Source of the DNA: Sutterella sp.
Lineage (GTDB): Bacteria > Pseudomonadota > Gammaproteobacteria > Burkholderiales > Burkholderiaceae_F
Length of the DNA stretch: 9,079 bases
NCBI GenBank assembly: GCA_003543795.1
Contig: DNBE01000033.1
Location: forward strand, 1-9,079
Direction of reading: 5' to 3'
Notes under the pieces: model-generated
Databases searched by the model: none
The model's input: the letters and a program-made list of their open reading frames with translations, nothing else
Told to the model about the DNA's origin: nothing
Made by a program: the position numbers and the translations under genes
Shown: positions 6,437 through 9,079 of the stretch, piece after piece
How the letters are laid out: each line of letters starts with the position of its first letter
Position numbering within the stretch: position 1 is the first letter of the stretch

Positions 6437-8442
6437 CCGCCTAAAGCCTGGCGCTTTAATTCCGCGAGACGGTCTCGGCATTGCGCCGCTTTCTCAAAAT
6501 CCAAGTTCTTGGCGTGCTCGCGCATCTCTTTTTCGAGGCGCCTGATTTCTCGAGCGAGGGTCTTTTCGTCAACCGCGCCCACTTCAAGCGCCGCCTCGCG
6601 AGCCGCGTCCTCCCCTTTCCAAACACCGTCGATAATGTCTTTAACCGCTTTGACAATGGTTTTAGGCGTAATGCCGTGCTCGGCGTTATAAGCCGACTGC
6701 TTTTCGCGTCGCCTTTGGGTTTCGTCGATGGCGCGTTGCATGGAGTCCGTCATCGTATCGGCATAAAGAATCACTTCGCCGTTTGCGTTTCTCGCGGCGC
6801 GACCGATTGTTTGGATAAGACTTCGCGTACTTCTTAAAAAACCTTCTTTATCGGCATCAAGAATTGCCACAAGGCTCACTTCCGGAATATCGAGCCCTTC
6901 GCGTAACAGGTTAATACCAACCAAAACATCGAACACACCCGCGCGCAAATCGCGAATAATTTCGACGCGCTCGACGGTATCCACATCAGAATGTAAATAC
7001 CGGACTTTGTGCCCGTGCTCGATTAAAAAGTCGGTTAAGTCTTCCGCCATCCGTTTCGTTAGGGTCGTCACGAGCACACGCTCGTGACGCTTGACGCGCT
7101 CGGAGATTTCAGAGAGAACGTCATCGATCTGAGTTCTTGCGGGCTTGACCGTCACGCGGGGGTCAAGTAACCCCGTCGGACGAACGACTTGTTCGACGAC
7201 CTGAGAGGCTTTTTCTAGCTCATAGTCCGCGGGCGTTGCCGAAACGAAAATACTTCTTCTCATCTTCGCTTCGAATTCGTCAAATCGAAGCGGACGGTTA
7301 TCTAACGCGCTCGGAAGCCTGAATCCGTACTCGACGAGCGTCTCTTTTCTCGAGCGGTCGCCTCGATACATCCCGCCCAATTGCCCCATCATGACGTGCG
7401 ACTCATCGAAAAACATCAGACAATTTTTAGGCAGATAGTCGATAAGGCATGGCGGAGCGACTCCCGGCGCCAACCCCGTTAAGTGGCGCGAATAGTTTTC
7501 GATACCCTTGCAAAAGCCGACTTGATCGAGCATCTCGAGGTCAAAAAGCGTTCGTTGCTCCAAGCGCTGCGCTTCGACAAGACGATTCTCGTGGGTAAAA
7601 AAGGTAAGTCTTTCGTGCAATTCTTCTTTAATCGTCTCAATCGCTCTTAAGACGTCTTCTCGCGGCGTCACATAGTGATTTGCGGGATAAATCACAAAGC
7701 GCGGGACGTTTTGCAAAATGCGACCCGTAATCGGATCAAAAAGCGCGATGGTTTCAAGTTCGTCATCAAATAAAACGAATCGCACACCTGTTTCGGCGAG
7801 TTCAGCAGGAAAGACGTCGATTTGCTCCCCTCTGACCCTAAACGTCCCGCGTGTAAAGTCCATATCGGAGCGGCGGTATTGCATGCGAACGAGTTGCGAA
7901 ATGAGTTCTTCTCGAGTTTTAAGGTCGCCTCGTCTCATAATCAAACGCATTTCGGTATAGCTTTCGGGCTTCCCGATACCGTAAATCGCGCTTACCGTCG
8001 CAACGATAATCGTGTCGGGGCGCTCGAGGACGCTTTTTGTCGCCGAAAGTCGCATCTGTTCGATATGTTCGTTAATCGCGGAATCTTTCTCGATAAATAA
8101 GTCGCGACTCGGAACATAAGCTTCGGGCTGGTAATAGTCGTAGTAAGAGACGAAATACTCGACCGCGTTTTTCGGGAAAAATTCGCGCATTTCGGCATAA
8201 AGCTGGGCGGCTAGCGTCTTATTGGGGGCAAGAATAATTGCCGGAAGCCCTTGCTTAGCGATGACGTTTGCCATCGTAAAGGTCTTCCCTGAACCCGTCA
8301 CGCCAAGTAACACTTGGTGCATGTAGCCTTCTTCGAGCCCTTCGTTTAAGAGCCGAATGGCTTCGGGTTGGTCTCCCGTCGGTTCATAGGGAGCGTGCAA
8401 CTCAAAGGGCGAATTTTCAAAGCGTTTAATGATTTCGGGCAT
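6430..8442 (-). CDS. uvrB: UvrABC excinuclease subunit B
   Basis: UvrB receives damaged DNA from UvrA, verifies the lesion with its beta-hairpin and recruits UvrC for the two incisions of nucleotide excision repair. The 670 residues match the usual length. Walker A GVTGSGKT is at 47-54, the beta-hairpin region with [15 protein letters not shown] at 100-114, the DEAD-like DESH at 346-349, SATP at 401-404, and helicase motifs V/VI as [13 protein letters not shown] (509-521) and QTIGRAARN (544-552). The C-terminal UVR coiled coil that binds UvrC spans about 632-667 (ending [16 protein letters not shown]). The start at 8442 opens the conserved FENSPFEL leader; a weak GAGAT SD precedes it. I see no LexA-type box upstream, so SOS control is not supported here. 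No defects seen. Confidence 0.97.
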   Translation of the reverse strand: MPEIIKRFENSPFELHAPYEPTGDQPEAIRLLNEGLEEGYMHQVLLGVTGSGKTFTMANVIAKQGLPAIILAPNKTLAAQLYAEMREFFPKNAVEYFVSYYDYYQPEAYVPSRDLFIEKDSAINEHIEQMRLSATKSVLERPDTIIVATVSAIYGIGKPESYTEMRLIMRRGDLKTREELISQLVRMQYRRSDMDFTRGTFRVRGEQIDVFPAELAETGVRFVLFDDELETIALFDPITGRILQNVPRFVIYPANHYVTPREDVLRAIETIKEELHERLTFFTHENRLVEAQRLEQRTLFDLEMLDQVGFCKGIENYSRHLTGLAPGVAPPCLIDYLPKNCLMFFDESHVMMGQLGGMYRGDRSRKETLVEYGFRLPSALDNRPLRFDEFEAKMRRSIFVSATPADYELEKASQVVEQVVRPTGLLDPRVTVKPARTQIDDVLSEISERVKRHERVLVTTLTKRMAEDLTDFLIEHGHKVRYLHSDVDTVERVEIIRDLRAGVFDVLVGINLLREGLDIPEVSLVAILDADKEGFLRSTRSLIQTIGRAARNANGEVILYADTMTDSMQRAIDETQRRREKQSAYNAEHGITPKTIVKAVKDIIDGVWKGEDAAREAALEVGAVDEKTLAREIRRLEKEMREHAKNLDFEKAAQCRDRLAELKRQALGGQ

Positions 8443-8520
8443 AAAGTATCTCGCAGCGCAATCTTTTAATATTAGCGCATCGCAAAATAAAATCTCGCCT
8501 CATAGCTTAAAATCGCGCTC
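8443..8520. other. Divergent intergenic region uvrB / darP
   Basis: This 78-bp AT-rich gap must hold both promoters. For uvrB the best -10 is TAATAT on the minus strand (8469-8474), about 27 nt from its ATG, without a clear -35. For darP two TAAAAT boxes (8488-8493 and 8508-8513) head an imperfect direct repeat spaced 20 nt apart (TAAAATCTCGCCTCAT and TAAAATCGCGCTCAT). The first could serve a start near 8500. No terminator or RNA gene is seen. Confidence 0.35.
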
Positions 8521-9045
8521 ATGAGAATAACCACGGACAAGACCACCATGGCAGACGACTTCGAAGAAGAAAAAATCGAAAAGCCGAGTAAATCAAGCGT
8601 CAAACGAGCACTTGAAGCGATGCAAACACTCGGGACGAAGTTTGCGCGACTTCCCGAAAAAACGCTTGCCGAAGCCCGCCTACCCGAAGAAGTCATGGAA
8701 GCGCTTAGGGATTACGCGAAAATGCGAAGTTTCGGCGCGCAAAGGCGCCAATTGCAATTGATCGGCCAAAAAATGGCGCGTTTAGATTACGCGCAAACGC
8801 TGACCGAATACGAGCGCTTAACAAAATCGCAAACCCAAGATACCGCGAAAATGCACGCGGCCGAAGCGCTAAGAGACCGTCTTATCGCGAACGATAACGC
8901 GTTAACCGAATTCGTTGCCGCGCACCCCGAGGTTGACGCCTCCGACTTCAATCGCTTGATTCGCGCCGCACGTAAAGAGGCGCGCGAAGGAAAGCCTCCT
9001 AAATCAGCCCGAGCACTTTACAAAAAACTTTTCGAGATGCTTTAA
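8521..9045 (+). CDS. darP: Ribosome biogenesis factor DarP (YjgA, DUF615)
   Basis: DarP (YjgA) binds late 50S precursors and helps maturation of the peptidyl-transferase region; it is found in gamma- and betaproteobacteria. The visible 174 residues are almost entirely helical and show the family's blocks: SKSSVKRALEAMQTLG (23-38), LPEEVMEALRDY (54-65), RRQLQLIGQKMARLD (75-89), RDRLIANDNALTEFVAAHP (118-136), a LIRAARKE helix (146-153) and the KSARALYKKL ending (161-170). The start is not certain. ATG 8521 has no SD and lies only 7 nt from a TAAAAT box; ATG 8548 (residue 10, MADDFEEE) has a weak GGACAAG upstream and begins the acidic N-terminus typical of the family, so the true protein may be 165 residues. 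A palindromic terminator follows the stop by 10 nt. Confidence 0.92.
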   Translation: MRITTDKTTMADDFEEEKIEKPSKSSVKRALEAMQTLGTKFARLPEKTLAEARLPEEVMEALRDYAKMRSFGAQRRQLQLIGQKMARLDYAQTLTEYERLTKSQTQDTAKMHAAEALRDRLIANDNALTEFVAAHPEVDASDFNRLIRAARKEAREGKPPKSARALYKKLFEML

Positions 9046-9055
9046 CCCGATACAA

Positions 9056-9079
9056 AAGCCGCCTAAATTTAGGCGGCTT
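9056..9079 (+). terminator. Perfect palindromic terminator after darP, cut by the window end
   Basis: AAGCCGCCTAAA followed by its exact reverse complement TTTAGGCGGCTT gives a 24-nt perfect palindrome with a GC-rich outer stem. It starts 10 nt after the darP stop. A-rich sequence precedes it and the T run, if present, begins at the window edge, so it may work in both directions. Confidence 0.75.

Noticed and set aside
8443..8520. LexA/SOS box in front of uvrB
   Set aside because: No CTG-N10-CAG or similar dyad is present in the 78-bp region, so SOS control cannot be claimed.

Overview
The window reads as two unrelated bacterial genomes joined inside one tRNA gene. Bases 1 to about 1356 are AT-rich and look like a host-associated Treponema-type spirochaete: an OmpA-family C-terminus with the VDVLVIRDG-type lead-in I associate with Treponema surface proteins, and a 5-formyltetrahydrofolate cyclo-ligase gene. 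From about 1415 to the end the DNA has a much higher GC content, codon use rich in CG dinucleotides, and the gene neighbourhood of a betaproteobacterium, probably Burkholderiales of the Sutterella/Parasutterella kind: lolA, ftsK, trxB, an Smr-domain gene, uvrB and darP. Lineage names are inferred from style and gene order, not from a search.

Layout. 1-528 (+) is the 3' end of an OmpA-like gene. A hairpin at 532-592 separates it from the convergent 5-FCL gene (591-1238, -). A good sigma70-type promoter (1294-1322, +) leads into tRNA-Asn(GUU) at 1350-1425. The D, anticodon and T arms of this tRNA are perfect, but the two halves of its acceptor stem do not pair: the 5' half suits one tRNA-Asn and the 3' half another. 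A bidirectional terminator (1436-1467) follows. Then come three co-directional genes on the minus strand, from 4649 down to 1479: a RelB/DinJ-like antitoxin without a toxin, ftsK overlapping it by ATGA, and lolA 4 nt after ftsK. Diverging from them across a 146-bp AT-rich intergenic region is trxB followed by an Smr-domain gene. The Smr gene runs tail to tail into uvrB (-) with a 7-bp overlap. Upstream of uvrB, darP diverges on the plus strand and ends in a perfect 24-nt palindromic terminator at the window edge.

The betaproteobacterial genes are core housekeeping: chromosome segregation (FtsK), lipoprotein transport (LolA), thiol redox (TrxB), nucleotide excision repair (UvrB) and 50S ribosome maturation (DarP). 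The ftsK-lolA arrangement diverging from trxB-smr is, to my knowledge, a familiar betaproteobacterial order. I see no convincing new multi-gene system. The two points most worth attention are the tRNA-based junction, which I read as an assembly chimera rather than transfer, and the toxin-less antitoxin gene translationally coupled to ftsK with a palindrome at its predicted transcription start.
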